Part shown: piece after piece, positions 8,103-15,525 of the stretch
How the letters are laid out: the number at the start of each line of letters is the position of its first letter
Numbering within the stretch: position 1 is the stretch's first letter
Source of the DNA: Verrucomicrobiota bacterium
GTDB lineage: Bacteria; Verrucomicrobiota; Verrucomicrobiia; Chthoniobacterales; JAFAMB01
Length of the DNA stretch: 47,942 nucleotides
Assembly (NCBI GenBank): GCA_019239825.1
Contig: JAFAZK010000003.1
Coordinates: forward strand, 1 to 47,942
Direction: 5' to 3'
The notes under the pieces: generated by a model
Told to the model about the DNA's origin: nothing
Seen by the model: only the letters and a program-made list of their open reading frames with translations
Databases searched by the model: none
Program-made: the position numbers and the translations under genes

Positions 8103-8609
8103 ATGATAAAACTAGGAAGCTCAGTGCAAAACGACGTGACTCGGCCGGTGGGCCTTTTCGATGCGGCGATAGGGCTTGCCATCGTGCGCGTGACCATTGG
8201 CGCGATGTTTGTGTCGGTCTTTTTCGAAAATCTGGGGAAAGGCACCTACACGGCCGGCGGCTATGCAGGAGTCATCAACTACTATATCAAGTCGAGTCAC
8301 TCGCCGGGCTTTTGGAAGGCGGTCATGAGTCTCGTCGTCAGCAACTCGGCGATCGCAGCTCCGCTGCAAGCTGTGACTGAGATTTCTCTCGGGGTCCTGC
8401 TCGTCGTCGGTCTATTTACTCGGCCCGCCGCATTCGTCGCTTTTCTATTCCTTGGTAGCCTCTGGATTTCGGAGTTAGGAACATCCTGGATATGGGAGCT
8501 GCTCGTCTCGGTGCTCGCCTGCGTTGGTCTTGCACTCGGAGGCGCAGGCCGGAAATGGGGAGTTGACTCGTGGCTCGCCCGACGATGGCCGTCCTCGTTG
8601 CTGTGGTGA
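8103..8609 (+). CDS. DoxX-family membrane protein
   Basis: 168 residues, about four transmembrane segments (roughly 22-42, 75-100, 105-125, 128-145). The motif pattern fits DoxX/DoxD-like proteins: an N-terminal helix with L-A-I-V-R-V-T-I-G, the Q-A-V-T-E-I-S-L-G-V-L-L-V-V-G-L-F-T-R-P-A-A helix-loop, and a terminal hydrophobic helix. Family members are linked to quinone/thiol redox chemistry; no reaction is assigned. A TAGGGA Shine-Dalgarno precedes the ATG. The conserved motif at 7976 lies upstream, placing it with other oxidative/electrophile-type genes of this window. Confidence 0.82.
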   Translation: MIKLGSSVQNDVTRPVGLFDAAIGLAIVRVTIGAMFVSVFFENLGKGTYTAGGYAGVINYYIKSSHSPGFWKAVMSLVVSNSAIAAPLQAVTEISLGVLLVVGLFTRPAAFVAFLFLGSLWISELGTSWIWELLVSVLACVGLALGGAGRKWGVDSWLARRWPSSLLW

Positions 8610-8862
8610 TCGCGTAGGGAGATGACGCAAGCGAAAGGAAAGGACTCCACAGAGACCACAAAGCGTCAGGAGCGTAAAAGCTCGTGCTCGAAGATTTGTA
8701 TGGAGGGTGCCAGGTACAGATTCATGACGACAAATCCGACCGGCAAATTCGGAGACAACTCGCGCGCTTTTCAATCGAGCACGAACACGAAAGAATCTCC
8801 ACGAGAGTGTCCGAAACCTCTCGTCGGCTTAAATCTGTTACGCGGCGCTGCCTAAGATCTCC

Positions 8863-9579
8863 ATGCGCGTATCGATCATTATTCCTACCCATAATGAAGC
8901 CCAAGCGATCGGTCGCGTCCTAGCAGATCTTCCGTCTAATCTCGTTACAGAAGTCATCGTGGTCGATAGCAATTCGACGGACGGAACCCCTGAAATTGCG
9001 GCGAAGATGGGAGCTCGGGTTATTCCGGAGCCACGGCGCGGATATGGGCGGGCATGCCTTACCGGACTAGCGGCGGCGAATGCTCCCGATGTGGTGGTGT
9101 TCCTCGATGGCGACTATAGTGACCGCCCCTCCGAGCTGCCTATTCTTCTCGAACCGATCATCCAAGGCGACGCGGATATTACGCTTGGTTCTCGTCTTGG
9201 CCAACAACGTATTCGGGCAGCATTGCCGTGGCATCAGGCATTAGGGAACCGCTTTGCCGCCGGCTTGATCCGGCTTCTGTACGGACTCGCGATCACTGAT
9301 CTTGGGCCCTTTCGGGCCGGACGAGCCGACGTTCTTCGCACACTCGGTCTGGAAGAACCCACCTATGGATGGGCGGTCGAGATGATCCTGAAAGGTGCAT
9401 TGAATGGATTTCGCGTGGTCGAAGTACCTGTGAGCTACTATCCACGTATCGGAAAATCAAAGATCAGCGGTACGGTCAAGGGCACCGCCGGTGCTGCCTG
9501 GTTCATCCTCAGTCTAACGGTGCGATATTATTTTCGGCGGACGAGACGAAATCCAGGGGTCCGCCTAACCGAGTGTTGA
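8863..9579 (+). CDS. Family 2 glycosyltransferase (polyprenyl-phosphate sugar synthase-like)
   Basis: 238 residues. GT-A fold opening with the strand S-I-I-I-P-T-H-N-E, then V-V-D-S-N-S-T-D-G-T and the metal-binding L-D-G-D-Y-S-D, followed by the G-S-R-L-G acceptor loop, like dolichol/polyprenyl-phosphate mannosyl- and glucosyltransferases. It lacks the C-terminal transmembrane pair seen in some members; only a moderately hydrophobic segment (about 210-225) is present. It heads a three-gene operon; the next start is 7 nt after its stop. The GT87-like integral membrane enzyme at 10314 would be the natural user of the lipid-linked sugar it makes. Sugar specificity is unknown. No strong Shine-Dalgarno is seen. 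Confidence 0.88.
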   Translation: MRVSIIIPTHNEAQAIGRVLADLPSNLVTEVIVVDSNSTDGTPEIAAKMGARVIPEPRRGYGRACLTGLAAANAPDVVVFLDGDYSDRPSELPILLEPIIQGDADITLGSRLGQQRIRAALPWHQALGNRFAAGLIRLLYGLAITDLGPFRAGRADVLRTLGLEEPTYGWAVEMILKGALNGFRVVEVPVSYYPRIGKSKISGTVKGTAGAAWFILSLTVRYYFRRTRRNPGVRLTEC

Positions 9580-9585
9580 TTTTCT

Positions 9586-10314
9586 ATGGAAACGCCACCC
9601 GAGACCAGGGAGCCCGCGCGGAAGAGCGATTGCGTGTTGGTAGTTATGGCGAAAGCACCGCGGCCGGGCTTGGTAAAGACCCGTCTGATTCGGAGTCTTC
9701 CTGCACAGGCTGTGACTTCGTTCTATCGCTGTCTTTTGGATGATACGCTGGCGTTGGCCGGGTCATTAGCCGGTGTTGAGACTGCGATCATGTGTCCGGA
9801 ATCCGATGTCGAAGAATTGGCGGTATTGGCCGAACCCGGAGTGAGGGTAATTGCGCAGAATGGTCAGGGGTTAGCCGCAGGCCTTTCTTCCGTATTTACG
9901 CATTTCGCCGAAGATCACCAACGCCGAATTATTGCCTTCAACAGCGACAGCCCGCATTTGCCGCGGTCGGTCCTGGAAGCAGCGTTCGAAACGCTCGCCG
10001 TGCACGATCTGGTTGTCGGCCCAACCTACGACGGAGGCTATTATCTCGTAGGAGCGAATAGAGCCCACTCTTCACTTTTCATGCGCGACGGAATGGGCAC
10101 CGGCAGCGCACTGGAGAACCTTTTGTCACAAGCGCGAGTTCTTGAGCTGTCGGTCGGATTCATGGATCCTTTCTACGATATCGACGTCGCGGATGATCTG
10201 ATTCAGCTCGCTGCCGAATTAGAGGATGCTCCGGCCAAAGCGCCTCGAACCGCTTTTTGGCTCAAAGAATGGGGCGATGCGATCACGCAACTTCGGACGG
10301 GGACGGCCGACTAA
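9586..10314 (+). CDS. DUF2064 / TIGR04282-family glycosyltransferase-like protein
   Basis: 242 residues. The N-terminal M-A-K-A-P-R-P-G-L-V-K-T-R-L motif is a nucleotidyltransferase-type signature, followed by F-N-S-D-S-P-H-L-P (D-S-P metal-binding region) and G-P-T-Y-D-G-G-Y-Y-L-V-G, then F-Y-D-I-D-V near the C-terminus. These are the hallmarks of DUF2064, named arsenosugar-biosynthesis glycosyltransferase by TIGR04282. No arsenic gene (arsM, arsS, arsC) is nearby, so the name should not be taken as function. It sits between a GT2 and a GT87-like enzyme, so nucleotide-sugar or sugar transfer is likely. The stop overlaps the next start (TAATG). Confidence 0.87.
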   Translation: METPPETREPARKSDCVLVVMAKAPRPGLVKTRLIRSLPAQAVTSFYRCLLDDTLALAGSLAGVETAIMCPESDVEELAVLAEPGVRVIAQNGQGLAAGLSSVFTHFAEDHQRRIIAFNSDSPHLPRSVLEAAFETLAVHDLVVGPTYDGGYYLVGANRAHSSLFMRDGMGTGSALENLLSQARVLELSVGFMDPFYDIDVADDLIQLAAELEDAPAKAPRTAFWLKEWGDAITQLRTGTAD

Positions 10315-11645
10315 TGAAGCTCACTCCATCCCAGAAGATTTACTGCCTCGGTGCGATTCTATTCGTATCGCTGTTCGTTTGTTCGCTTAACTTCGGCCGA
10401 ACAGGTAGTCCGGTTTTCCTAGTGGCGCTGGCCGTCGCGGGTATTGCCTACCTGCTCGCCATTCGTGAATTCCTCTCCACCGCACAATTCCCGCGGAAGG
10501 TTGTAATCATCGGGCTTGGGCTGGCCGTGCTGTGGCACGGGCAATTCCTGCGGATGCCGCCTGGCCCAGACGACGACATCCATCGTTATGTTTGGGACGG
10601 TCGAGTGCAGCGGCTCGGCTACAACCCTTATTTGATTGTCCCAAACGATCCTGCGTTCAGCTGGTTACATACAGCGGAGACGCGCACGCTCAATCATCCG
10701 GATGTGCCAACCCCATATCCGGCAGGGGCCGAGCTTTTCTTCCGCGCCGTAACTGCGATTCATGAGTCTACTTTTGCGTTGAAAGTCGTATTCGTGCTTT
10801 GCGATGTCGCCATTGTACTCCTGCTGTTCGACATCTTACGCCGCAGCCGGCAAGGAATGCACTGGGTCTTGGCTTTTGCCTGGAATCCACTGCTGGCGAC
10901 GGAAGTTGCCGGTAGCGGTCACATTGATATTGTTGGCACTCTGCTCCTATTGACTTCGTTTTACGCGTTGGGCCGTCACTGGCGGGCGGTAGCAGCAGTG
11001 ACGTTTGGTCTCGCGGTTTCAGTGAAATTTTTGCCGATCGTATTGCTCCCGCTTTACTGGAAACGTATCCGGATACGGGACGCCGCTCTGGCAACTATGG
11101 TAGTCGGACTCCTATACGTTCCATTTTTGCAGCACGGATGGATTCCGATCGGCTCGCTCGGCACCTACGTGCAGAGTTTTCGTTTTAATGATCCGGTGTT
11201 TGCCATCTTCGAACGATTCACCGCTCCGCAAGTGGCAACTGCGCTGGCCGTACTCCTCGGTTTTCTAGTCGCCATCCTGATGAGAAACCGATCTGCGGCA
11301 TTGTCTGCAGATGCATTTGCCTGGCCCATGGCAGGCTCTCTCCTCTGTGCGCCGGTAGTCTATCCGTGGTACCTGCTATGGACGCTGCCGTTTGTTAGAT
11401 CACTAGCCACGTTGCCGATCGTCATCTGGACCGTCAGTATTATTCCCACCTATGTCGTCTGGTATCTACGCGCTCGGGGAGCACCCTGGTTGCTCCCTAG
11501 CTGGGTCACTCCGCTCGAATATGGATGCGTGGCGGCGGCTGGTGTAATTGTTCTATGGCACCGCTTTGCAAGATCAACGGCGCCGCGCCGGTCGACCGAA
11601 AGACTGGCTCGAGGTGCAGAGCAAGACCTCGAACTACCAATTTAG
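10314..11645 (+). CDS. GT87-like polyprenol-phosphate-dependent glycosyltransferase, integral membrane
   Basis: 443 residues from the ATG at 10314, which overlaps the previous stop by one base (TAATG); an upstream in-frame ATG at 10257 would overlap the previous gene by 57 bases and is less likely. About ten to eleven transmembrane helices. An early loop carries the acidic pair P-G-P-D-D-D-I-H-R-Y-V-W-D-G and later N-P-Y, typical of GT-C transferases such as GT87/MptA-B mannosyltransferases. A second conserved stretch W-N-P-L-L-A-T-E-V-A-G-S-G-H-I-D lies near 200-216. It probably transfers a sugar from a polyprenyl-phosphate donor, made by the GT2 of the same operon, to a periplasmic-side acceptor. 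Confidence 0.85.
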   Translation: MKLTPSQKIYCLGAILFVSLFVCSLNFGRTGSPVFLVALAVAGIAYLLAIREFLSTAQFPRKVVIIGLGLAVLWHGQFLRMPPGPDDDIHRYVWDGRVQRLGYNPYLIVPNDPAFSWLHTAETRTLNHPDVPTPYPAGAELFFRAVTAIHESTFALKVVFVLCDVAIVLLLFDILRRSRQGMHWVLAFAWNPLLATEVAGSGHIDIVGTLLLLTSFYALGRHWRAVAAVTFGLAVSVKFLPIVLLPLYWKRIRIRDAALATMVVGLLYVPFLQHGWIPIGSLGTYVQSFRFNDPVFAIFERFTAPQVATALAVLLGFLVAILMRNRSAALSADAFAWPMAGSLLCAPVVYPWYLLWTLPFVRSLATLPIVIWTVSIIPTYVVWYLRARGAPWLLPSWVTPLEYGCVAAAGVIVLWHRFARSTAPRRSTERLARGAEQDLELPI

Positions 11646-11691
11646 AACCTAAAACCTACAGCCTAAAACGTATAGCTTCTAACCTCCAACC
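11642..11691 (-). repeat. TAGGTTY short-unit repeat, copy 2
   Basis: Runs of AACCTAAAACCTACAGCC type, the reverse complement of the tract at 321-351, again immediately after a stop codon. Confidence 0.5.
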
Positions 11692-11706
11692 TTGACCCAA
11701 CGCTGA

Positions 11707-11726
11707 CCGATACCTTGGTCTAATAG
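11707..11726 (+). promoter_or_regulatory. Conserved 20-bp motif, copy c (before secreted protein gene)
   Basis: Reads CCGATACCTTGGTCTAATAG on the coding strand, 69 nt before the ATG at 11796. It is the copy closest to the six-site consensus. Confidence 0.6.
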
Positions 11727-11795
11727 CGTTGGCTCAATGATTTGAGGTAATTATTGAAACGCAGCCGATAACTCGGATGTGTACAACTGACAGTA

Positions 11796-12575
11796 ATGAC
11801 CAAACGAATCGCTATGAAACTCGAAAAAAGTGCAGTACGTCTCTTGGCCTTTAGCGCGCTAGCGTTAACGTTTGCAGCAAGCGCGAGAGCAGGCGAGGTC
11901 CCGCCGGCCGCCCAAGAAATGGCCAAGACCTTCGGTCTCGACTCCTGGGATAAGATCGAGGGACTCCGCTACACCTGGAACGCAGAACTTCCTGGAGCGG
12001 TGAAACCCTTCGATGGCGGGGCAGGCACTATCACAATTTCTCACAAGTGGGAATGGGACCCTAAGACTGGCACGATCACTTTCGAAGGGAAAGATAGTAG
12101 CGGCCAGCCGGTGAAGGTCACCTATAAGCGTTCAGATATGGGTACCGAGAGCGATATGGTAAAGAACGTCGTGGATCCGGCCTTCTATAACGATCAATAT
12201 TGGTTGCTCATCCCGCTGCACGCGATTTGGGACACCAGCGCGAAAGTTACCGATGAAGGCCAGCAAAAACCGGCGCTCATGGAGAGTCCCGCGGATTTGA
12301 TCGCGGTGAAATATACCGGGAACGATGGTTACACACCCGGTGACACCTGGGATCTTTACGGCGATGCGGACCATCGACTGGTGGAAATGGACTATCATCG
12401 AGGTGGCCCGAAAAAGCCGAGCCTCGTGGTCGTGACCTGGACAGGGTACAAGAAGGCTGGACCGCTCCTCATCTCCACCGAGCACAAAGGGACAGCGGAT
12501 GGCGCGCCGTTTCGCATGTTCTTTACGGATGTGTCGGTAAAGGTGACCGGATCGGACTGGGTTGATGCGCAGTAG
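11796..12575 (+). CDS. Secreted hypothetical protein
   Basis: 259 residues. Basic start, hydrophobic core and an A-S-A-R-A-G cleavage site around residues 30-33 indicate Sec export. The ATG at 11814 (M-K-L-E-K) is an equally good start for the signal peptide. The mature part is rich in beta-strand patterns with many Trp, Tyr and Thr (W-E-W-D-P-K-T-G-T-I-T-F-E-G; Y-W-L-L-I-P-L-H-A-I-W-D; D-T-W-D-L-Y-G-D-A-D-H-R-L-V-E). The layout recalls lipid-binding LolA-like half-barrels, but no family motif was recognised and no function is assigned. Motif c lies upstream; the gene is convergent with the hydrolase at 12981. Confidence 0.75.
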   Translation: MTKRIAMKLEKSAVRLLAFSALALTFAASARAGEVPPAAQEMAKTFGLDSWDKIEGLRYTWNAELPGAVKPFDGGAGTITISHKWEWDPKTGTITFEGKDSSGQPVKVTYKRSDMGTESDMVKNVVDPAFYNDQYWLLIPLHAIWDTSAKVTDEGQQKPALMESPADLIAVKYTGNDGYTPGDTWDLYGDADHRLVEMDYHRGGPKKPSLVVVTWTGYKKAGPLLISTEHKGTADGAPFRMFFTDVSVKVTGSDWVDAQ

Positions 12576-12632
12576 AAAAGGCGCCAGCCGGTCCGTTGTC
12601 CTTCAAGGTACAGGCGGGGGCATGACCAAGAG

Positions 12633-12736
12633 CCTGGAGAGGAGCCGCTTTGGCGTGTACCTGAACGATGTCCCGACGTTCGTCTCGCCGCGTTGCACGA
12701 CCGGAAAACTTTCGCAACGGGCGGCTCCCGCGAACG
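12633..12736 (+). repeat. GAGCCGC-bounded ~100-bp element, copy 2
   Basis: Begins CCTGGAGAGGAGCCGCTTT and ends GGCGGCTCCCGCGAACG, the same ends and length as 3360-3464. Confidence 0.75.
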
Positions 12737-12822
12737 GCTCGACGCGCGGTTTGTCTTTTGGGCGTCTGCGAGATGGGAATAACCGAACTAACCGCCACGC
12801 AAAACATCGCGCTGGGTAATTA

Positions 12823-12919
12823 GCGGGAGCCGCCTGTTTAACCTGATCTTTTGGACTTCGTCGCACTGGAAAAAACGTGCGACGTCCTGCGGCACGCGTT
12901 AGAGCGGCTCTCCTCCAGG
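12823..12919 (-). repeat. GAGCCGC-bounded ~100-bp element, copy 3, inverted
   Basis: Begins GCGGGAGCCGCC and ends GAGCGGCTCTCCTCCAGG, i.e. the reverse complement of copies 1 and 2. With copy 2 it makes a head-to-head pair separated by about 86 bases. Confidence 0.72.
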
Positions 12920-12980
12920 TGTTGGGCATGCCGCGGTGCCGTGTCTCTTCGAGGGATAAGAACGAAGCATCACGTAGTTC

Positions 12981-13925
12981 TCACTTCTCACTCCGGAGGG
13001 AGAGACCTTTCATGAACGCCTCTGTTAGTTGGATAATTTCCCCGGCCTTTAAATCCATCGCGAAATGTCCAGCATCGAGAATATGAACCTCAGCGCGAGG
13101 ATTGTCCCGGCGATAAGCCTCTGCTCCGGCGACGGTAAAGGAAGGATCGTACTTACCCCAAACGACGAGCATCGGAGGCTGGTGATCGCGTAACCACTGT
13201 TGCCATTTGGGATACGATTTTACATTGTTTTGATAGTCGTAAAACAAGTCCAACTGAATGTCCGCCTGGCCTGGCTGGTTCAGAAAATAATATTCATCTA
13301 CCCAGAGATCAGGGTTGTATAGGGAGACGTCGGGCGATGTCCCTACATGCCGTTGCTTGGTTGCCTCGAGTGACAGAAGATTAGTTCGTACCGCAGCCTC
13401 GTGCGCGGCTCGATCTTCCCAGAAGGCCCGGCGAACCGCCCAAAGCGGCGACAATCCTTCTTCGTGGGAGACTGCGTTCTGAATAATCATTGCCTGGACC
13501 TTGTCCGGATGCGCCAAGGCCATGCGGAACCCAACGGGACCTCCGTAGTCCTGCAAGAAAAGGGTGTATCGAGACAGATGCAGTTCTTCTGCAAAGTCCT
13601 GTATCACTTTCGCCAGTGAATCGAAAGTGTAAGCAAACTCTTTCGGGTTAGGCCAAGAGGAGTGACCAAACCCCGGGTAGTCGGGTGCAATCAAATGATA
13701 GCGTTCGTTGAGACTCGACTCCAGTAGCGGTTGAAACATCCGGGACGATGACGGCAACCCGTGGAGGAGTAGGAGAGTAGGGCCGTCTTTAGGGCCTGAC
13801 TCTCGATAGAATATGCCTAGATTATCAACCTGAACAGAGTGGTAGCTGACAGTGGATTCGGTTGCAGCAATTGTGTTACTCATAGTGAGTAAGACTCCCA
13901 AGAAAATTGAGGTGAATGATTTCAT
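12981..13925 (-). CDS. Alpha/beta hydrolase with Asp nucleophile, exported
   Basis: 314 residues. Residues 1-21 look like a signal peptide. The alpha/beta-hydrolase core shows the oxyanion H55-G56 (L-L-H-G-L-P-S-S), the nucleophile elbow L-Q-D-Y-G-G-P-V-G with Asp126 instead of Ser, the acid Asp260 (W-G-K-Y-D-P) and His287 (D-A-G-H-F-A). An Asp nucleophile is characteristic of haloalkane dehalogenases and epoxide hydrolases, so C-halide or epoxide hydrolysis is more likely than ester cleavage. The substrate is unknown. It lies downstream of the RidA-like gene on the same strand, 111 bases apart with a REP pair between. Confidence 0.87.
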   Translation of the reverse strand: MKSFTSIFLGVLLTMSNTIAATESTVSYHSVQVDNLGIFYRESGPKDGPTLLLLHGLPSSSRMFQPLLESSLNERYHLIAPDYPGFGHSSWPNPKEFAYTFDSLAKVIQDFAEELHLSRYTLFLQDYGGPVGFRMALAHPDKVQAMIIQNAVSHEEGLSPLWAVRRAFWEDRAAHEAAVRTNLLSLEATKQRHVGTSPDVSLYNPDLWVDEYYFLNQPGQADIQLDLFYDYQNNVKSYPKWQQWLRDHQPPMLVVWGKYDPSFTVAGAEAYRRDNPRAEVHILDAGHFAMDLKAGEIIQLTEAFMKGLSLRSEK

Positions 13926-13934
13926 AACTCGTCG

Positions 13935-13995
13935 CGCCGAAGCCTGGCGAAGGCGGAATTTGTCATAGCTGGAAGGGACGAGCTCCAGCTCGTCC
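13935..13995. repeat. Two REP-like hairpins between RidA-like and hydrolase genes
   Basis: First dyad CGCCGAAGCCTGGCGAAGGC (from 13935) with CGCC/GGCG arms; second dyad GGACGAGCTCCAGCTCGTCC (13976-13995), a perfect 9-bp stem. The same two motif types (CCGAAGCCTTGGCGAAGG and GGGACGA..TCGTCCC) occur together inside the coding sequence at 22028-22115. Confidence 0.72.
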
Positions 13996-14036
13996 GCGTT
14001 CTGGTCAAAGTTAAGCGAAATGCCGGAAGCGAAAGA

Positions 14037-14555
14037 TCAAAGTTCGAATATCGTCTCAACAACCACTGGCGTGTGAACCGGTAAACTGTAGACGCCGTAC
14101 ACGACACGAACATGCCCCGCGTCAGGGCCAAATAATTGTCCAAAGAGATTCGAGGCTCCGTTGGCAACTGCAGCATGCTCGCTAAAATCTTCTGTGGTTA
14201 CTATCTGGACAGTGAGTTTGACTAACTTCTTTATTTTGTCTAAATCGCCGACGTGATCTTGAGCGGCCGCTAAGGCGTTTAACGCCGCCAACCGGGCAGC
14301 TTCCTGTCCTTGACTCACTGATAGGTCTTTGCCGATCCGTCCGGTGATCGCCAATTTGCGATCCACCAGCGGCAAAGTGCCACTGACAAAAAGCAGGGAA
14401 CCGGCGTGGGATGTCTCGACGTAAGCGCCCAAGGGCGACGGAGGCGCTGGCAGAATCACGCCGAGTTCGCGGAGACGCGAACCCGCTCGGGGAAGCACTC
14501 CGGCTGTCCGTTCTGCCGGAGCAGTATTGGTTTTTTCGCGTTCTGACTCTTTCAT
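14037..14555 (-). CDS. RidA/YjgF-family protein
   Basis: 172 residues. The first ~27 residues are a polar extension. The rest is a RidA-fold domain with the usual order: L-F-V-S-G-T-L-P-L-V, G-R-I-G-K-D-L-S-V-S-Q-G-Q-E-A-A-R, the helix L-A-A-L-N-A-L-A-A-A, and the C-terminal H-V-R-V-V-Y-G-V-Y-S-L-P with an Arg where RidA uses Arg105 to bind the imine/carboxylate. It is probably a trimeric enamine/imine-handling enzyme; members outside the RidA subfamily have poorly known substrates. A conserved 20-bp motif lies 31 nt before its start codon. Confidence 0.85.
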   Translation of the reverse strand: MKESEREKTNTAPAERTAGVLPRAGSRLRELGVILPAPPSPLGAYVETSHAGSLLFVSGTLPLVDRKLAITGRIGKDLSVSQGQEAARLAALNALAAAQDHVGDLDKIKKLVKLTVQIVTTEDFSEHAAVANGASNLFGQLFGPDAGHVRVVYGVYSLPVHTPVVVETIFEL

Positions 14556-14586
14556 GAAGCAATTACGGTCGATCGAGGAAGAGACT

Positions 14587-14606
14587 CCATTGGACCAAAG
14601 TATTGG
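14587..14606 (-). promoter_or_regulatory. Conserved 20-bp motif, copy d (before RidA-like gene)
   Basis: On the minus strand it reads CCAATACTTTGGTCCAATGG, ending 31 nt before the start codon at 14555. The spacing matches the copies before the genes starting at 33880 and 42192 (32 nt each). Confidence 0.65.
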
Positions 14607-14878
14607 TGAGATTAAAATCCGCGGATTACACAGATTAGGCAGATTTCGGGTTTGAGGCCGGACATGCGCCAGAGCTAAAGGCTAGGTAACTACTCGGTAG
14701 CTAAAGATGCGGTTCACCCTTTTTTGAGCGCCTGATGGAAGGCGACTGTAGATTGAATCGCAAAGGTCCGTATGCCCCCAAGTCTGGTGGTAAACGTTTT
14801 TCTAGCTCAATTGCGCCGATCCTCGTCAAACCGGAACCTGCGTAATCTGTGTAATCCGCGGATTCTAATCTCCTCACC
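14605..14878. repeat. MITE-like element with long terminal inverted repeats
   Basis: The left arm contains AATCCGCGGATTACACAG (from 14616) and the right arm CTGTGTAATCCGCGGATT (to 14864); 22 bases pair perfectly (14616-14637 with 14843-14864). Imperfect pairing continues outward (GGTGAGATT / AATCTCCTCACC) and inward (GGTTTGAGG / CCTCGTCAAACC). The roughly 200-base interior has no open frame of note. Confidence 0.72.
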
Positions 14879-14924
14879 TGCCTCTACGGAACATTTTCGG
14901 CGCAGGCGGCGCACGCTTCGCATC

Positions 14925-15233
14925 TCAAGAAAGCTTTGCCGCTAGCACAGTCACCTTCTCGATCGTGGGTGGCTGCGCTAAAAGCTCAGAAGCCTTTTGC
15001 ATCAGGGCCGCAGCCAGCCGGCCGGAAAGATGGGCTTCGCGGCCGGTTTCGTCCACGAACGTATCGAAGATTCCGAAAGTCGAGGGCCCAAGCTTCACTG
15101 CGAACCAAGTGGTCGTACCCTCCTCTTCCTGAGCAATCGCGAGTCCCGCTTTAAGAAACTGTTCTGTCTCTACTTCTTTACCGGGCTTCGCCTCTAAGCG
15201 AACTAGTAGCGCCAAATTTGGATCTGGTTTCAT
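14925..15233 (-). CDS. Antibiotic-biosynthesis-monooxygenase (ABM) domain protein
   Basis: 102 residues, a single dimeric alpha-beta ferredoxin-like ABM domain. It has the typical L-L-V-R-L-E-A-K-P-G-K-E first strand and helix, E-E-E-G-T-T-T-W-F-A second strand, F-G-I-F-D-T-F third strand, and the D-E-T-G-R-E-A-H-L-S-G helix with the conserved His. Relatives include quinol monooxygenases (YgiN) and small-molecule oxygenases that need no cofactor. Weak GAGAG ribosome-binding site. Motif g lies 169 nt upstream on the same strand. It probably belongs functionally with the RidA-like and hydrolase genes that follow on this strand. Confidence 0.85.
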   Translation of the reverse strand: MKPDPNLALLVRLEAKPGKEVETEQFLKAGLAIAQEEEGTTTWFAVKLGPSTFGIFDTFVDETGREAHLSGRLAAALMQKASELLAQPPTIEKVTVLAAKLS

Positions 15234-15402
15234 ATTAATCTCTCTAATTTTGCAAGACTACGTGAGGCTTCGGATGGGGCAAGTGGTGCATTCCGCGAAA
15301 CGTGGTAACTGCGCGCGAACGAAACTCCGTCCGTACCGGATGTCGCACGGAGATTCTTTGAGAGGCATTGATGTCGGTTGTGCCGAAAGCGCGCCGACTA
15401 AT

Positions 15403-15422
15403 CTAATGTACTAAGGTATCAC
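15403..15422 (-). promoter_or_regulatory. Degenerate 20-bp motif, copy g (between monooxygenase and giant kinase 1)
   Basis: On the minus strand GTGATACCTTAGTACATTAG, sharing GATACCTT.GT....TAG with copy c. It could serve the monooxygenase gene (start 15233) or, less likely because of its orientation, the kinase gene starting at 15526. Confidence 0.4.
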
Positions 15423-15525
15423 TCCGGTGGGCCTGAGAATCAGACGTTATCCGATTTAGGCTCACCCGTTTACAAGCAAGAGCTCGCGTGTTAGGAGAAG
15501 CCATCCTTCGACAGGAGCTCGACCG

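Larger units (their letters stand above)
12576..12980. other. Convergent intergenic gap filled by two GAGCCGC elements
   Basis: Lies between the stop codons of two converging genes. Frames on both strands (for example 12562-12819 plus, 12603-12929 minus) only translate repeat sequence. Two copies of the GAGCCGC element face each other. Confidence 0.6.
14556..14924. other. Gap dominated by a large inverted repeat
   Basis: No gene. It contains motif d near the RidA start (14587-14606) and the 270-bp inverted-repeat element (14605-14878). Confidence 0.6.

Noticed and set aside
8684..8923. 79-codon plus-strand frame (GTG start with AGGAG upstream; H-D-D-K-S-D-R-Q-I-R-R-Q-L-A-R-F)
   Set aside because: Composition is fairly coding-like, but it overlaps the start of the GT2 gene by about 60 bases and no family is recognised. 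Could be a relic; support is too weak to annotate.
10257..10313. Upstream ATG for the GT87-like gene
   Set aside because: Would overlap the DUF2064 gene by 57 bases; the TAATG start at 10314 begins right at a membrane-protein N-terminus.
9586..10314. Assignment of the DUF2064 gene to arsenosugar biosynthesis
   Set aside because: The family name suggests it, but no arsenic gene accompanies it here and its neighbours are glycosyltransferases.
12562..12929. Open frames on both strands after the secreted-protein gene
   Set aside because: They consist of the two facing GAGCCGC elements.
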